NCBI RefSeq assembly: GCF_000802185.1
Contig: NZ_KN676113.1
Coordinates: 2,004,819 to 2,068,818 of the forward strand
Direction of reading: 5' to 3'
Length of the DNA: 64,000 nt
From: Belnapia sp. F-4-1
Lineage (GTDB): Bacteria; Pseudomonadota; Alphaproteobacteria; Acetobacterales; Acetobacteraceae
The first letter of the stretch is position 1, and the number at the start of each line of letters is the position of its first letter. Position numbers and translations under genes: made by a program. Under the pieces are notes generated by a model. The model worked only from the letters and a program-made list of their open reading frames with translations, was not told the DNA's origin and searched no databases. This document shows, in pieces, positions 45,987 through 54,815 of the stretch.

Positions 45987-46030
45987 GCGGACCTACTGCG
46001 GACCTTCCGCTGGGTCCGCACGGGGTCCGC
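45987..46030. repeat. GGTCCGC repeats near left end, possible integrase/excisionase sites
   Basis: Two GCGGACC copies (45987-45993, 45998-46004) followed by two inverted GGTCCGC copies (46013-46019, 46024-46030) lie between the left attachment site and the integrase start. The same heptamer occurs twice near the right end. Short repeats near the core site are typical arm-type binding sites; function is inferred. Confidence 0.5.
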
Positions 46031-46051
46031 AAGAGCGGGGTGAGCGGGTTC

Positions 46052-47374
46052 ATGCCGAAGCTGACGGATAGATTCATTGCCGGCCTCCAGCCTGAGGGCA
46101 CAGCGAAAGACCGGCTGGCCTTCGATACCGAGTGTCGAGGCTTAGGGGTCCGCGCCACGGCCGCCGGTAGCAAGAGCTTCATCGTCCAGTGGACCGACAC
46201 CCCCACCGGCCGAAAGGTGCGGGAGCGCCTAGGCGCTTGGGGCAGCATCACGGTTGAGCAAGCCCGCGCGGCAGCACGTGCTCGGCTGGGGCGGGTGGCG
46301 CAGGGGATCAATCCGGCAATTGAACGAGCTGCGGCAAGAGCGGCTGATGAGGCCCGCCGGGCCGCATTAGCAGCAGCGAAGGAGGAAGCCCGCTTCACCT
46401 TGGACGCGCTCATTACGGACTGGGCGCGGCTACACCTGGCCGGCAAGCGGGCACGCTATAGCGCCGAGGCCGAGCGGGCGCTCCGGGTGGCCTTCCGCAC
46501 ACATCTGGACCGGCCGGCGGCTGCCCTCACCCACGTGGCAGTGATCGCTGTGCTGGATGCGCTGGCGGGCGCCGGTAGGGCATCCATGGCAAGCCGTACC
46601 ATGGCCTATGGCCGAGCCTGCTACGGTTGGGCGGTGAAGCGGCGGCGCCTGTCGCTCAACCCCTTTGCCGGACTGCCGGTGATCCAAGGCGGCAATCCCA
46701 CGCGGGATCGGGTGTTGACCGATGCCGAGATCGGTGCCGTATGGCGCGCGGCCGGGACGTTGGGCCATCCGTTCGGTCCGCTAGTGAAGGTGCTGTTTCT
46801 GACGGCGCAGCGCCGAGAAGAGGTGGCCGCGCTCCGGTGGTCCGAACTCTCCGTCGACCGATCGACATGGACCCTGCCTGGGGCCCGGGCAAAGAACGGC
46901 AAGGCGCATGTGGTGCACCTGGCCGAGCCGGCGCGCGCGATCCTAGCGGGCCTGCCCCGCATCGCCGGCCAGGACTTGGTGTTCAGCACCACCGGTACGA
47001 CGGCTCCCACCGGGTTCAGCAAGGCGAAGCTGGCGCTGGAGGCTGCTATGGCGAAGGACCTGGCCGAGCAGGCGACTGGACCGGTGCCGGGCTGGCGCTT
47101 TCATGACTTCCGACGGACAGCCGTCACCTGGCTGGCCGGCGCCGGGTTCCCGCCACATGTGGCTGACCGGTTGCTGAATCACGTTGGCGGCAGCATTCAG
47201 GGCGTGGCCGCGATCTACCAGCGGGGTGAGTTTTTGGCCGAGCGCAAGGCGGCGCTGGAGGCTTGGGCGCAGCATGTGGCGGTGTGCGGCGAGCACGACC
47301 AGTCGGCGGCAAGCAACGTGGTGAGAGGGAGCTTCGCAGGGAGGAAAATGCCGGATTTCGGCCGCTCGCGGTGA
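46052..47374 (+). CDS. int: P4-type tyrosine recombinase/integrase
   Basis: Site-specific integrase, 440 residues, responsible for insertion into the tRNA-Thr gene. The N-terminal DUF4102-like arm-binding domain (LTDRFIAGLQPEGTAKDRLAFDTECRGLGVRAT) precedes a SAM-like core-binding region. The catalytic domain has Arg in LTAQRREEVAALRW, His351 and Arg354 in FHDFRRT, His in LLNHVGG and the nucleophile Tyr389 in AIYQRGEF. All key residues are present, so it may be active. ATG 46052 was chosen because the 24 upstream codons lie in the GGTCCGC repeat region. Confidence 0.93.
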   Translation: MPKLTDRFIAGLQPEGTAKDRLAFDTECRGLGVRATAAGSKSFIVQWTDTPTGRKVRERLGAWGSITVEQARAAARARLGRVAQGINPAIERAAARAADEARRAALAAAKEEARFTLDALITDWARLHLAGKRARYSAEAERALRVAFRTHLDRPAAALTHVAVIAVLDALAGAGRASMASRTMAYGRACYGWAVKRRRLSLNPFAGLPVIQGGNPTRDRVLTDAEIGAVWRAAGTLGHPFGPLVKVLFLTAQRREEVAALRWSELSVDRSTWTLPGARAKNGKAHVVHLAEPARAILAGLPRIAGQDLVFSTTGTTAPTGFSKAKLALEAAMAKDLAEQATGPVPGWRFHDFRRTAVTWLAGAGFPPHVADRLLNHVGGSIQGVAAIYQRGEFLAERKAALEAWAQHVAVCGEHDQSAASNVVRGSFAGRKMPDFGRSR

Positions 47375-47766
47375 GGTGCCAAGTCGGGCAGAACGGAAGT
47401 CGAGATGAGATGTGGTTCGAGGCAAACTCGTAAGGGCGCTGCGCGAGCAGGGTAGCACCGCCAAAGGAACGGCTGCCGGCGCTGCAAGGGCAAAGTGGAA
47501 CAGCGCCCCAACATAGCCCACCCCTCCGGCACCCCCCTTTGGAGCAAATGGGACCCTAGACCGAGAACATCGAGCTTTGCTCAGTCGATCCTATTGCCCC
47601 CCCCGAAACTCACTCCGCTTCCGTCTGAGGAAGGTGCCGCCAGTAAATTTTCAGAATCCATAAGGCAAATTTTCAAGTCCTACAGACGGTTAGCCGGATG
47701 GCGACCTTTACCCAAGGTGCCGTAATCACGGGACGAAGTGTTGTCCCTCATGGCACTCTGCGTCGC
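47375..47766. other. Gap within the element, no clear gene
   Basis: About 390 bases of lower GC content with scattered short frames only. A C8 run (47597-47604) and AT-rich tracts such as TAAATTTTCAG near 47645 suggest regulatory rather than coding sequence. A frame open from ATG 47698 joins the next gene but lacks a ribosome-binding site, so the start is left at 47767. Confidence 0.4.
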
Positions 47767-48249
47767 ATGAGAAAACCAAAGACTGATCGTACCGCCGACC
47801 TTCCAGGAGAGTACGGGCCGGGCTCGTTGATCTGGTCTCCAGAGCAATTGGCCGCTCACCAGGAAAGCGTCTACCGCTTCACGGAAGCAAATCACGGAAC
47901 GGCTCTGGCGCGGGATGCTCTTGAGGACATTCTGCGCCGAACACGTGATCGCAGCATCAAAGCGCCATCCGATGCCGATGACAGGGCCGTCGTCCACTAT
48001 CTGAATGAGGAGGAGAAGGCGAAAGCGGATGGTGAGCAGGCAACGCCTCACACATTGGCGCGGCGAGCGGCGAAGGTCCTGGAGCCCGAAGATGTGCACC
48101 CTGATCGGCTCCGTGCCACGACGGCGGCCGTCCTGCGTGCGGTCGACCGCTACAAAAAATCTGCTGATGGACATCGGAAGGCAGCTGATGTTCCCGACCC
48201 GCTAACGGCTCTCGTCCAGCTCATGAATCCCAAGTCCGGCGCACAGTGA
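47767..48249 (+). CDS. Hypothetical protein of the mobile element
   Basis: About 160 residues of hydrophilic, charged sequence (MRKPKTDRTADLPGEYG, then LIWSPEQLAAHQESVYRFTEAN, RDALEDILRRTRD and HTLARRAAKVLEPEDVHPDRLRATTAAVLRAVDRY). It is probably all-helical and could be a DNA- or protein-binding regulator, but there is no recognised domain. An in-frame ATG at 47698 is an alternative start. Neither start has a visible ribosome-binding site. Codon use differs from the surrounding chromosome, in keeping with transfer. Confidence 0.5.
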   Translation: MRKPKTDRTADLPGEYGPGSLIWSPEQLAAHQESVYRFTEANHGTALARDALEDILRRTRDRSIKAPSDADDRAVVHYLNEEEKAKADGEQATPHTLARRAAKVLEPEDVHPDRLRATTAAVLRAVDRYKKSADGHRKAADVPDPLTALVQLMNPKSGAQ

Positions 48250-48361
48250 ACGCCTAAACACGGAACACATATTCACTAAGCGAAGTACCTTTTTCGCTGC
48301 ACGAGGTGCCTTTGTAGTCCAATTGAATCCCCGTCGCGGACAAGCCGCTGTCGAGGATTCT

Positions 48362-48580
48362 ATGAGCCCAATCTATTCAGAGAAAGAAGTCGCCGAGCAC
48401 TACGGAATCAGCGCACGTACGCTGAAGCGCTGGCGCGAAGAAGGTGGCGGTCCAGAATACGTCCGCCTCGGGCGGCGGCGCATCGCCTACACAGACGCCG
48501 CGCTCGCCGCCTGGACGGCGGCGCGCAGCCACGCGCATCGAGCTGCTGAGATGGCGAAGGAAACAGCGGACAGCGGGTGA
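48362..48580 (+). CDS. Excisionase/AlpA-like helix-turn-helix protein
   Basis: A 72-residue DNA-binding protein with the winged-helix signature YSEKEVAEHYGISARTLKRWREEGGGPEYVRLGRRRIAY in its N-terminal 50 residues. This belongs to the MerR-like helix_turn_helix_17/excisionase family. In satellites and small integrative elements such proteins activate or direct excision with the integrase. An in-frame TTG 39 bases earlier is possible, but ATG 48362 gives the canonical N-terminus. The gap before it (48250-48361) should hold its promoter. Confidence 0.78.
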   Translation: MSPIYSEKEVAEHYGISARTLKRWREEGGGPEYVRLGRRRIAYTDAALAAWTAARSHAHRAAEMAKETADSG

Positions 48581-48715
48581 ACAGCTGCCGACCCGCTCGG
48601 TCTGGCTCCGCGGGTTGGCGGGGCCGCTTCGTCTCTCAACGCCGCTGCCCCAACGAACACCAAGCCGACAAACTGAGTGTTCGCAGGCGCGGTCTCCATT
48701 TGCAAGGACCTTGCT

Positions 48716-49042
48716 ATGTCTGCGTCTTCCTTCCACGCCGGCGCTGCGGCGCAGCTGCACATCCGGCCTGAGCCGGCCGAATACAAATTTATGCTGATCC
48801 TCGCCAAGCCGCCGGTCGAGGCTGTACCGGCGAGCCTGGTCCGCCGCGGTGAGCTAGCGGCCATCCTCCCCCACGACCGCGGGGCGACTTGGCCGCACCG
48901 AGACGGCCAGGTGATTGCACGAGGAGTGCTCGCCCAGGGCGGCGCCATCGCCTTGGGTTTCGTCACCCTCGCGGATGCTCTGGCCTGCAAGGCGCGCATC
49001 GACCGAGACAACCAGACCTCTGCCCCGGGCGGTGTGGCATGA
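48716..49042 (+). CDS. Hypothetical protein upstream of replication gene
   Basis: A 108-residue protein (MSASSFHAGAAAQLHIRPEPAEYKFMLILAKPPVEA...) with the segment HDRGATWPHRDGQVIARGVLAQGGAIALGFVTLADALACKARIDRDN. No domain is recognised. It is directly coupled to the replication gene: its stop overlaps that ATG (ATGA). It may therefore be a regulator or partner of the primase-polymerase. ATG 48716 has GCAAGGACC upstream, a reasonable ribosome-binding site. Confidence 0.55.
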   Translation: MSASSFHAGAAAQLHIRPEPAEYKFMLILAKPPVEAVPASLVRRGELAAILPHDRGATWPHRDGQVIARGVLAQGGAIALGFVTLADALACKARIDRDNQTSAPGGVA

Positions 49043-51441
49043 GTGCCGGTATGGAGGCGGGTCACCATCCGCGCCCCTTGCCCCTGCCGGGCCTGTCTCT
49101 GGCGGATGAGGCCACCGCGCTGGGCCTGCCCTGCTTCCCCTGCCGCCTGGATCGGGTGCCTGTCACCGCCAACGGCTTCAAGGACGCGACCCGCGACCCG
49201 GACACCATCCGCCACCTGTTTAGCAGGTCGGGCGCCGCCGCCATCGGTGTCCCGACCGGACGGGCTTCCGGCTTCAACGTCATCGACGTGGACGTAAAAC
49301 ACGGGAAGCCCGGGATGGAGTGGTATGCCGCGCACCGGCACCGCCTGCCGCGGACCCGGACGCACCGGACGCAGAACGGCGGCCTGCATCTCCTCTTCCG
49401 GCTGCCGCCGGGTGTAGAAATCCGAAACGACCAAAAAGCCCGTGTTGCGCCGGGCGTCGATGTGCGGGGCGAGGGCGGATACGTCATCTATCCGCCGACG
49501 CCAGGCTACACGGTGGAGGATGATGCTGAGCCGGCGGAAATGCCGGGATGGCTGGTCGAGGCGTGCCTGCGGCCTAAGTCGCAGGCGGTGGAGCCTGCGC
49601 CACGGCGGGAGAGGAGCAAAACCGACTCCACCCATGGCACGCCCTACGGCGTGCAGGCACTGGCTGGCGAATGCGAGGCTATCCGCCGAGCCCCGTTCGG
49701 GGAGCAAGAGCACACCATCAACTCCGCCGGGCTGAAGATCGGCAGCCTGGTGGCCGGTGGTGAGCTGGAGGAAGAACCGGCGCTGGCTGAACTCCTCGCC
49801 GCAGCGCGCAGCGTGCCATCCGCGCCCGGCCGGGAGCCATGGTCGCAGCGCGAGTTGGAGGTCAAGGTCCGCCGCGGCTTCGCCGATGGCCAGCGCCAAC
49901 CACGGCAGGCGCCGCCACGGGGCGAGCCGCTGCCGCAGCGTAGCCTTGCAGACGAACCCGGGGAGGAGGCTCCGCCGGAAACGCCCGACCTCCGGGTGCT
50001 GCGCCTGCATCGGCGTCCGCCGCCGGCTCTCCCGCTCGATGTCTTCGGGCCATGGCAGGGCTGGATGGTTGATGCTGCCGAGGCCGCTGCAGCACCGGTC
50101 GATTATGTTGCGGCGCCGCTGCTTGCCGCCGTATCCGCGGTCATCGGCAACGCCCGGTGGGCACAGGCTTATTCCGGATGGGAGGAGCCGCCGCACCTAT
50201 GGTGCGTGTCTGTCGGCGACAGCGGCGGGAGCAAGTCGCCCGGGGCCGACGCCGTGATTTCTGGTGTCTTGCCGGCCATCGAGGAGAGGATGGCCGGCGA
50301 CTTCCCTAATCGCCTGCGGGAGTGGCAGGCCGCGTCCGAGATTGAGAAGGCCCGCAAGGAGCAATGGGCACAGGCTGTGCGAGATGCCCTGAATGACAAG
50401 AGCAAGGGGGCCGCACCACCACTGCCGCCAGCCCCAGACAGTGATCTCGTAGAGCCAATGGCGCCACAGCTCGTCATGCATGACGTGACGCATGAGCAGG
50501 TTGCCCTGCGCCTGAGCAACGGATCGCCCAAAGGCCTGCTCATGGTCCGCGACGAGTTGGCCGGGCACCTGAAGGGGATGAACCGGTACTCTGAGGCGGC
50601 CCGGGCCTTCTGGCTGGAGAGCTACGGCGGGCGCTCGTACCGGGTCGACCGCGTGAAGCTACCGGTCCCGATCAACGTCCGTCACCTGGCGGTGGCGTGG
50701 TGGGGCGGAACACAGCCATCGCGCCTTGCCGAGATCATGGGGGAGGCCGACGACGGGTTGCTCGCGCGGCATGTGTGGTTCTGGCCCGACCCAGTGCCGT
50801 TCGACCTGCCGAGCAAAGCGCCGAACATGCAGTGGGCCATCGACGCGTTCGAGCGACTTCGGCCGCTGGAGATGGGGCTGACCAGCGACGGGCACCCGGA
50901 ACCGGTTGTGGTGCAGTTGGCGGATGACGCGCTCCCCGCGCTGCGTGACTTCGGCCGCGAGATGTTCGAGAGGCAGCAGGATGCGGGCGGGCTGCTGAAC
51001 AGCGCCTTCGGTAAGGCTCGCGGGCTGGCGCTGCGCCTGTCTCTGGTTCTTGAATATTTGTGGTGGGCCGGGGAGACGGGGGTGCGGGCGCCACCCACGG
51101 TGATCACACGCCGCGCCTTCCTCGCCGCAGCGACGCTGGTCGCCGAGTACATCCTGCCTATGGCGGAGCGGGTCTATGGCGATGCTGCGGCTTCGCCCGG
51201 TGATCGGGGCGCCGCCACCCTCGCCCGGTGGATTGCCAAGACCCGCTCGAAGGAGGTTCATGTCCGCGCACTGCAACGCGATGTGCGGCTGCCTGGACTT
51301 AACGAGGCAAAGGCCATCCATGACGCTGCCCGCGCGCTGGTGGATGCCGGGTGGCTGCTGTTGCCTGGCGGGAGCGGTGCGCCAGGGCGGCCACGCGTCA
51401 GCTACCCGGTCAATCCAGTGCTCTGGACCATGCTCTCATGA
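49039..51441 (+). CDS. Bifunctional primase-polymerase with DUF3987 helicase-like domain
   Basis: An 800-residue replication protein. The N-terminal archaeo-eukaryotic primase-polymerase (PrimPol) domain has FKDATRDPDTIRHLF, the metal-binding NVIDVDVKHG near residue 82 and NGGLHLLFRLPPG near residue 115. The C-terminal 450 residues form a DUF3987 domain with LWCVSVGDSGGSKSPGADAV (P-loop-like) and GLLMVRDELAGHLKGMNRY. This fusion is typical of satellites and small integrative elements, where it starts and unwinds replication. The ATG overlaps the previous stop (ATGA) and its stop overlaps the next ATG. Confidence 0.85.
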   Translation: MSAGMEAGHHPRPLPLPGLSLADEATALGLPCFPCRLDRVPVTANGFKDATRDPDTIRHLFSRSGAAAIGVPTGRASGFNVIDVDVKHGKPGMEWYAAHRHRLPRTRTHRTQNGGLHLLFRLPPGVEIRNDQKARVAPGVDVRGEGGYVIYPPTPGYTVEDDAEPAEMPGWLVEACLRPKSQAVEPAPRRERSKTDSTHGTPYGVQALAGECEAIRRAPFGEQEHTINSAGLKIGSLVAGGELEEEPALAELLAAARSVPSAPGREPWSQRELEVKVRRGFADGQRQPRQAPPRGEPLPQRSLADEPGEEAPPETPDLRVLRLHRRPPPALPLDVFGPWQGWMVDAAEAAAAPVDYVAAPLLAAVSAVIGNARWAQAYSGWEEPPHLWCVSVGDSGGSKSPGADAVISGVLPAIEERMAGDFPNRLREWQAASEIEKARKEQWAQAVRDALNDKSKGAAPPLPPAPDSDLVEPMAPQLVMHDVTHEQVALRLSNGSPKGLLMVRDELAGHLKGMNRYSEAARAFWLESYGGRSYRVDRVKLPVPINVRHLAVAWWGGTQPSRLAEIMGEADDGLLARHVWFWPDPVPFDLPSKAPNMQWAIDAFERLRPLEMGLTSDGHPEPVVVQLADDALPALRDFGREMFERQQDAGGLLNSAFGKARGLALRLSLVLEYLWWAGETGVRAPPTVITRRAFLAAATLVAEYILPMAERVYGDAAASPGDRGAATLARWIAKTRSKEVHVRALQRDVRLPGLNEAKAIHDAARALVDAGWLLLPGGSGAPGRPRVSYPVNPVLWTMLS

Positions 51442-52031
51442 GCCGATGGGGCGACCTATTCCGAGCCGCCTCCCCAGACACAATCGACACAACGGCCAAA
51501 ACCCAGGCTGCGACTGCCCGGGGAGGAGTTCTGTCCGTTGTGTCCGCTGTGTCAGAGGGCTCGGCGGGAGGCACCATCGAGCTATGGGCTGCGCCGGGGA
51601 GCGGTGGCCCGCCCGACACCTCCGTCCTGCCCCGCCCGGGCCAGTTGCTCCGCTCAATCGCTGGGTCTGTTGCCCAGGCACTGGCGGAGGGCGCGCACCG
51701 CGAGCGCGACCCTGACGGCTGGCTCGTGCTGGGCCGCCCAGATGGCCGCTGGACCAAAGTGGCACCGCATATCGTCGCTTCGCTGGCTGAAGCCGGGCTG
51801 CTGCCCCCGCTGCCGCCGGAGCAGGAGATGGACACCTCCATCCTGGGCTGCCCGCCCTCCTGGTCCGAGCCATCCGGGCCGCCACCAGGGGCTTGGTGTA
51901 CGGCCTGCGGCAGGTTCACCCAGAGGGGCGGGCGGTGGTGGCGCGACGTTGAGAGGCTGGGTTGGTGCTGCTGGACCTGCCATCCGCCGGATGGGGTGCC
52001 CGCGACGGCCGTTGTGGAGGTGCGGACCTGA
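51438..52031 (+). CDS. Hypothetical zinc-ribbon-like protein
   Basis: A 197-residue protein coupled to the replication gene by an ATGA overlap. The C-terminal WCTACGRFTQRGG...GWCCWTCHPPDG contains two CxxC pairs that could bind zinc. The middle (DPDGWLVLGRPDGRWTKVAPHIVASLAEAGLLPPLPPEQE) resembles a small winged-helix. Proteins of this kind often follow DUF3987 proteins in mobile elements, but no function is known. The alternative frame from 51351 overlaps the replication gene and is not preferred. Confidence 0.55.
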   Translation: MSRWGDLFRAASPDTIDTTAKTQAATARGGVLSVVSAVSEGSAGGTIELWAAPGSGGPPDTSVLPRPGQLLRSIAGSVAQALAEGAHRERDPDGWLVLGRPDGRWTKVAPHIVASLAEAGLLPPLPPEQEMDTSILGCPPSWSEPSGPPPGAWCTACGRFTQRGGRWWRDVERLGWCCWTCHPPDGVPATAVVEVRT

Positions 52032-52339
52032 TCCGCCACAGGCAACAGCAAGGCAGGGATTAGCGCTGTGGTGAGCAGAACGTTCGGTCAACGACGACGC
52101 GGCGATCGACGAGGTGCCGAACGGCATCGTTTGGGAGGGCGCTGGTTGGCGTGTTGATCCATCGCTGGCGCAAGTCTTCAGGGGCGCTCCCCGACCACTC
52201 TGGTTTGGGCGGCCGAGCGCAGCAAAAGCGTCGTCGCCACGGCTCGCCAGATGCTGCGCGCTTGGTGAAGCCGGGCGCGGGAACTATGGCGACGCTAGCG
52301 CGCAGGTGTTCTCTAGGCGCCGCAGCACGAGGTAATGCC
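52032..52339. other. Gap within the element
   Basis: About 308 bases. Both strands have short frames: a plus-strand one from 52114 (73 codons) and a minus-strand one ending at 52060 with EDLRQRWINTPTSALPNDAVRHLVDRRVVV. Neither shows a ribosome-binding site, and I cannot choose between them. No repeat or terminator is obvious. Confidence 0.35.
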
Positions 52340-52576
52340 ATGGCGACACCAACACAGGCACCAACACCAGCGGCCATCGCGGATGCGCTCGCAGTTGCTG
52401 GGATGGGTGGCGACCTCCCCCGCCTCGCAGAGGTCTGTCGCGCCCGCGCTGGTCACTTCGAGGGCGCAGACCGGGAACGCCTCCTCGAGGCCGCCGAAGC
52501 GCTTGCCTGGACGGGCCGTCTGGTGGCTGCCCTGGATGCCGAAAAGCCTCCCGAAGACTGTCATGCAGGCGGGTAG
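52340..52576 (+). CDS. Small hypothetical protein
   Basis: A 78-residue mainly helical protein (MATPTQAPTPAAIADALAVAGMGGDLPRLAEVCRARAGHFEGADRERLLEAAEALAWTGRLVAALDAEKPP). The Ala/Leu-rich helices are separated by a GGDLPRL turn. No domain is recognised. It overlaps the next gene by 14 bases in another frame. The ATG at 52340 was chosen over an in-frame ATG at 52286, which would run through low-complexity codons. Confidence 0.45.
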   Translation: MATPTQAPTPAAIADALAVAGMGGDLPRLAEVCRARAGHFEGADRERLLEAAEALAWTGRLVAALDAEKPPEDCHAGG

Positions 52577-52943
52577 GGAGGACGAAGGGCTGTCACCCAC
52601 CGGCGACCAGGTCGGAGGCTCTGCAGCGCGTGCGCTAGAGCAAAGCGGGGGTGGCCTGGCACAACTCGACGGACGAACGCTCCGGCGGCGGGGTGGCCAG
52701 CCCGGGAACGTGAACGCCCTGAAGCATGGCCGGCGGTCCAGCCGGGCGGAGCTGCGGCGGGCGGAGACAGCGGTGACGCTGAAGGTGGCCCGCTGGGTAC
52801 TGGTGCAGCTCGACGCTTTGCCGGGTTACCGGTGTAGGCCTCGCCCGCTCCGGGCTGACCAGTGGCACCGCCTCGACCCAAAAGCGATGCGACTGCTAGT
52901 GGGAGTGGGGGTGCCGGGGCCAGTTCCTGCTGCCCCCCTCTAA
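52563..52943 (+). CDS. Small phage-island protein with GGQPGNxNALKHG motif
   Basis: A 126-residue protein. The segment LRRRGGQPGNVNALKHGRRSSRAELRRAE matches the short GGxPGNxNALKHG box common in uncharacterised phage/island proteins, some annotated as terminase small-subunit-like. The tail after residue 80 looks less conserved and ends GVPGPVPAAPL, so the protein may be truncated. No packaging role can be claimed from this motif alone, though one would fit a satellite. Confidence 0.55.
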   Translation: MQAGREDEGLSPTGDQVGGSAARALEQSGGGLAQLDGRTLRRRGGQPGNVNALKHGRRSSRAELRRAETAVTLKVARWVLVQLDALPGYRCRPRPLRADQWHRLDPKAMRLLVGVGVPGPVPAAPL

Positions 52944-53173
52944 ATCTGACCATTCGCCACGCCGCAGGAGCTTCCTGGCAGGCGTTGTAGCTTACATTTC
53001 GCCTTGGACTATTGCAGCTCCGTGCAGTTCGAGGATCGAAACGTCGGCCAGACCGTCGAAACAGCAGCATGAACCGTCTACCGGCAGAAGCTTTATCGGA
53101 GATGGGTTCCAAGGCGATCACAATGGAACATGATCCACATCGGCTTGGGCATCCGTAACGAAAGGCTTTCCCG

Positions 53174-54187
53174 GTGAACCACAACATTATCGTCATGGGT
53201 GCCTCGGCAGGCGGTGTGGCCGCGTTGAAGACGGTATGTGGTGGTCTACCTCGTGACTTGCCTGCCGCTCTTTTCGTCGTCTTGCATGTCGCCCCAGCTG
53301 GGCATAGCAATCTTCCGGACATATTAAGCCGCGCTGGCCCGCTGAAGGCACATCATGCGGTTGATGGCGAGCAAGTTCATCCCGGCCGGATCTATGTCGC
53401 GCCCCCTGATCAACACCTCATCCTTGCCGACGGCGGGACGCGGGTCATGTTGCGCCGCGGTCCACGGGAGAACCGGACCCGGCCTGCGGTAGATTCGTTG
53501 TTTCGCTCGGCAGCTGTTGCCTGCGGCTCTCAAGTCGTCGGCATTGTGTTGAGCGGCATGCTGGATGACGGGGCGGAGGGGCTTGTCGCAATACGCCGCT
53601 GTGGCGGCATCACTGTGGTTCAGGATCCGGCGGATGCTGAATGGCCCGACATGCCCCGCAACGCGCAGGAGCGGGCTGATGCGGAATACTGTTCTCCGGC
53701 GGCCGACCTACCGGCGCTGCTGCAGCAACTAGCATGGAGTACCGCCGGGCCAACGGTTCCCATTCCAGCCGAACTCGTGCTTGAGGTCCAGATATCCTGT
53801 CAGGAGATTGCCGCCATGGGCAAGGAGATGGCAACGGTTGGAAAACCGAGCGTGCTGGGATGTCCTGAATGTGGCGGAGTGCTGAACACAGTCGGCGGTG
53901 AAAGCTCGCCCCGGTTTCGCTGCCAGATTGGCCATGCCTATGGCCTCAAGACTCTGATTGCACACCAAACCGAAGCTCTGGAATTGGCGTTGGGAGTTGC
54001 CTTTCGAACGCAGCGGGATCGCCAGACTTTATTCCAGTCGCTGGAGCGCGCTGCAATACAGCACGATCAAGCTGGTGTGGCGTCCCGTTGGCAATCCGCC
54101 TCGGAGGAGGCGCAACGCTCGGCTGAATTGATTGCATCCGCGATAGAAACGTTGCGGCAGCCGCCATTTCCCACTGCGGTTGGATAA
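53174..54187 (+). CDS. Stand-alone CheB-type protein-glutamate methylesterase
   Basis: A 337-residue protein that begins directly with a CheB catalytic domain and has no receiver domain. The Ser-His-Asp triad is visible as Ser11 (MGASAGGV), His38 (VVLHVAP) and Asp132 (GMLDDGAEG), with PAVDSLFRSAA typical of the fold. The C-terminal part has a zinc-ribbon-like LGCPECGGVL...RFRCQIGHAYG followed by two helices. It lies within the mobile element, about 630 bases before a second CheB domain. CheB removes methyl groups from receptor glutamates, but no receptor or CheA is present here, so the target is unknown. Confidence 0.82.
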   Translation: MNHNIIVMGASAGGVAALKTVCGGLPRDLPAALFVVLHVAPAGHSNLPDILSRAGPLKAHHAVDGEQVHPGRIYVAPPDQHLILADGGTRVMLRRGPRENRTRPAVDSLFRSAAVACGSQVVGIVLSGMLDDGAEGLVAIRRCGGITVVQDPADAEWPDMPRNAQERADAEYCSPAADLPALLQQLAWSTAGPTVPIPAELVLEVQISCQEIAAMGKEMATVGKPSVLGCPECGGVLNTVGGESSPRFRCQIGHAYGLKTLIAHQTEALELALGVAFRTQRDRQTLFQSLERAAIQHDQAGVASRWQSASEEAQRSAELIASAIETLRQPPFPTAVG

Positions 54188-54815
54188 ATTTCAGGCAAGT
54201 CTTTCACCGCCATCAGCTAATGGCAGGCATCCTGCCCCAGGGTCCCAGCCTGCCCCGCGACTATGAGCGGAATGCAGGACGGGCGGTGCAGCTGGACACG
54301 TGAGACACTGCGCTGCTCGCTCGGCTGATGGGGATGACTATCACGATGGCGTTGATCGGCTTCGGCAGTGAGGCCAGTCGGCTCGCGCTGCCGTTCCCGT
54401 TTTGTCGGTAGAGGCACTGTTTCGCGAACCACTGGCTGCAATGAAATCTGCATCTTTAATCTTTTAGATCTTGCCGCGCCCGCTACGCACTCCGTCAGAA
54501 AAGGCCGTATGCGATATTGCGAAAGCTGATCGCATCATTCGGGCGGCTGGCATTCACTCCGGCCAACGTGGAACGATGGGTTTGGCGCTAACGTTCTTCC
54601 GTTCCGTCTGCCACTGTTCGACCAACCAGAGGCATACCGGGCGCACCGACGGAGGCTTGCCACATGCCGGACATTTCGTTGCTCATTTGGAGGGGTACAG
54701 TTTCCCAAGCGCCGGCAATGCTGACGCTGTGCCGCGCCACCACCTGCAGCGGCAGGATCCGTGGTCTGGCTGATCGCCAGTTCCAGGTACGAGGGCATCG
54801 TTCCCAGCTGGCGTT
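54188..54815. other. Gap between the two che-like genes
   Basis: About 628 bases with no convincing gene. Plus-strand (54471-54773) and minus-strand (54217-54453) frames of 78-100 codons exist but have no ribosome-binding site or family features. It contains AT-rich tracts such as CTTTAATCTTTTAG near 54455 that could hold a promoter. It might be the remnant of a lost gene. Confidence 0.35.

Noticed and set aside
45855-46043. Small plus-strand frame over the left attachment site
   Set aside because: It translates tRNA-derived sequence (MNWGPTDYES also appears from the tRNA at 58272) and the repeat region; not a gene.
54217-54453. 78-codon minus-strand frame between the two che-like genes
   Set aside because: No ribosome-binding site, no family features; His/Pro/Arg-rich as expected of a shadow.
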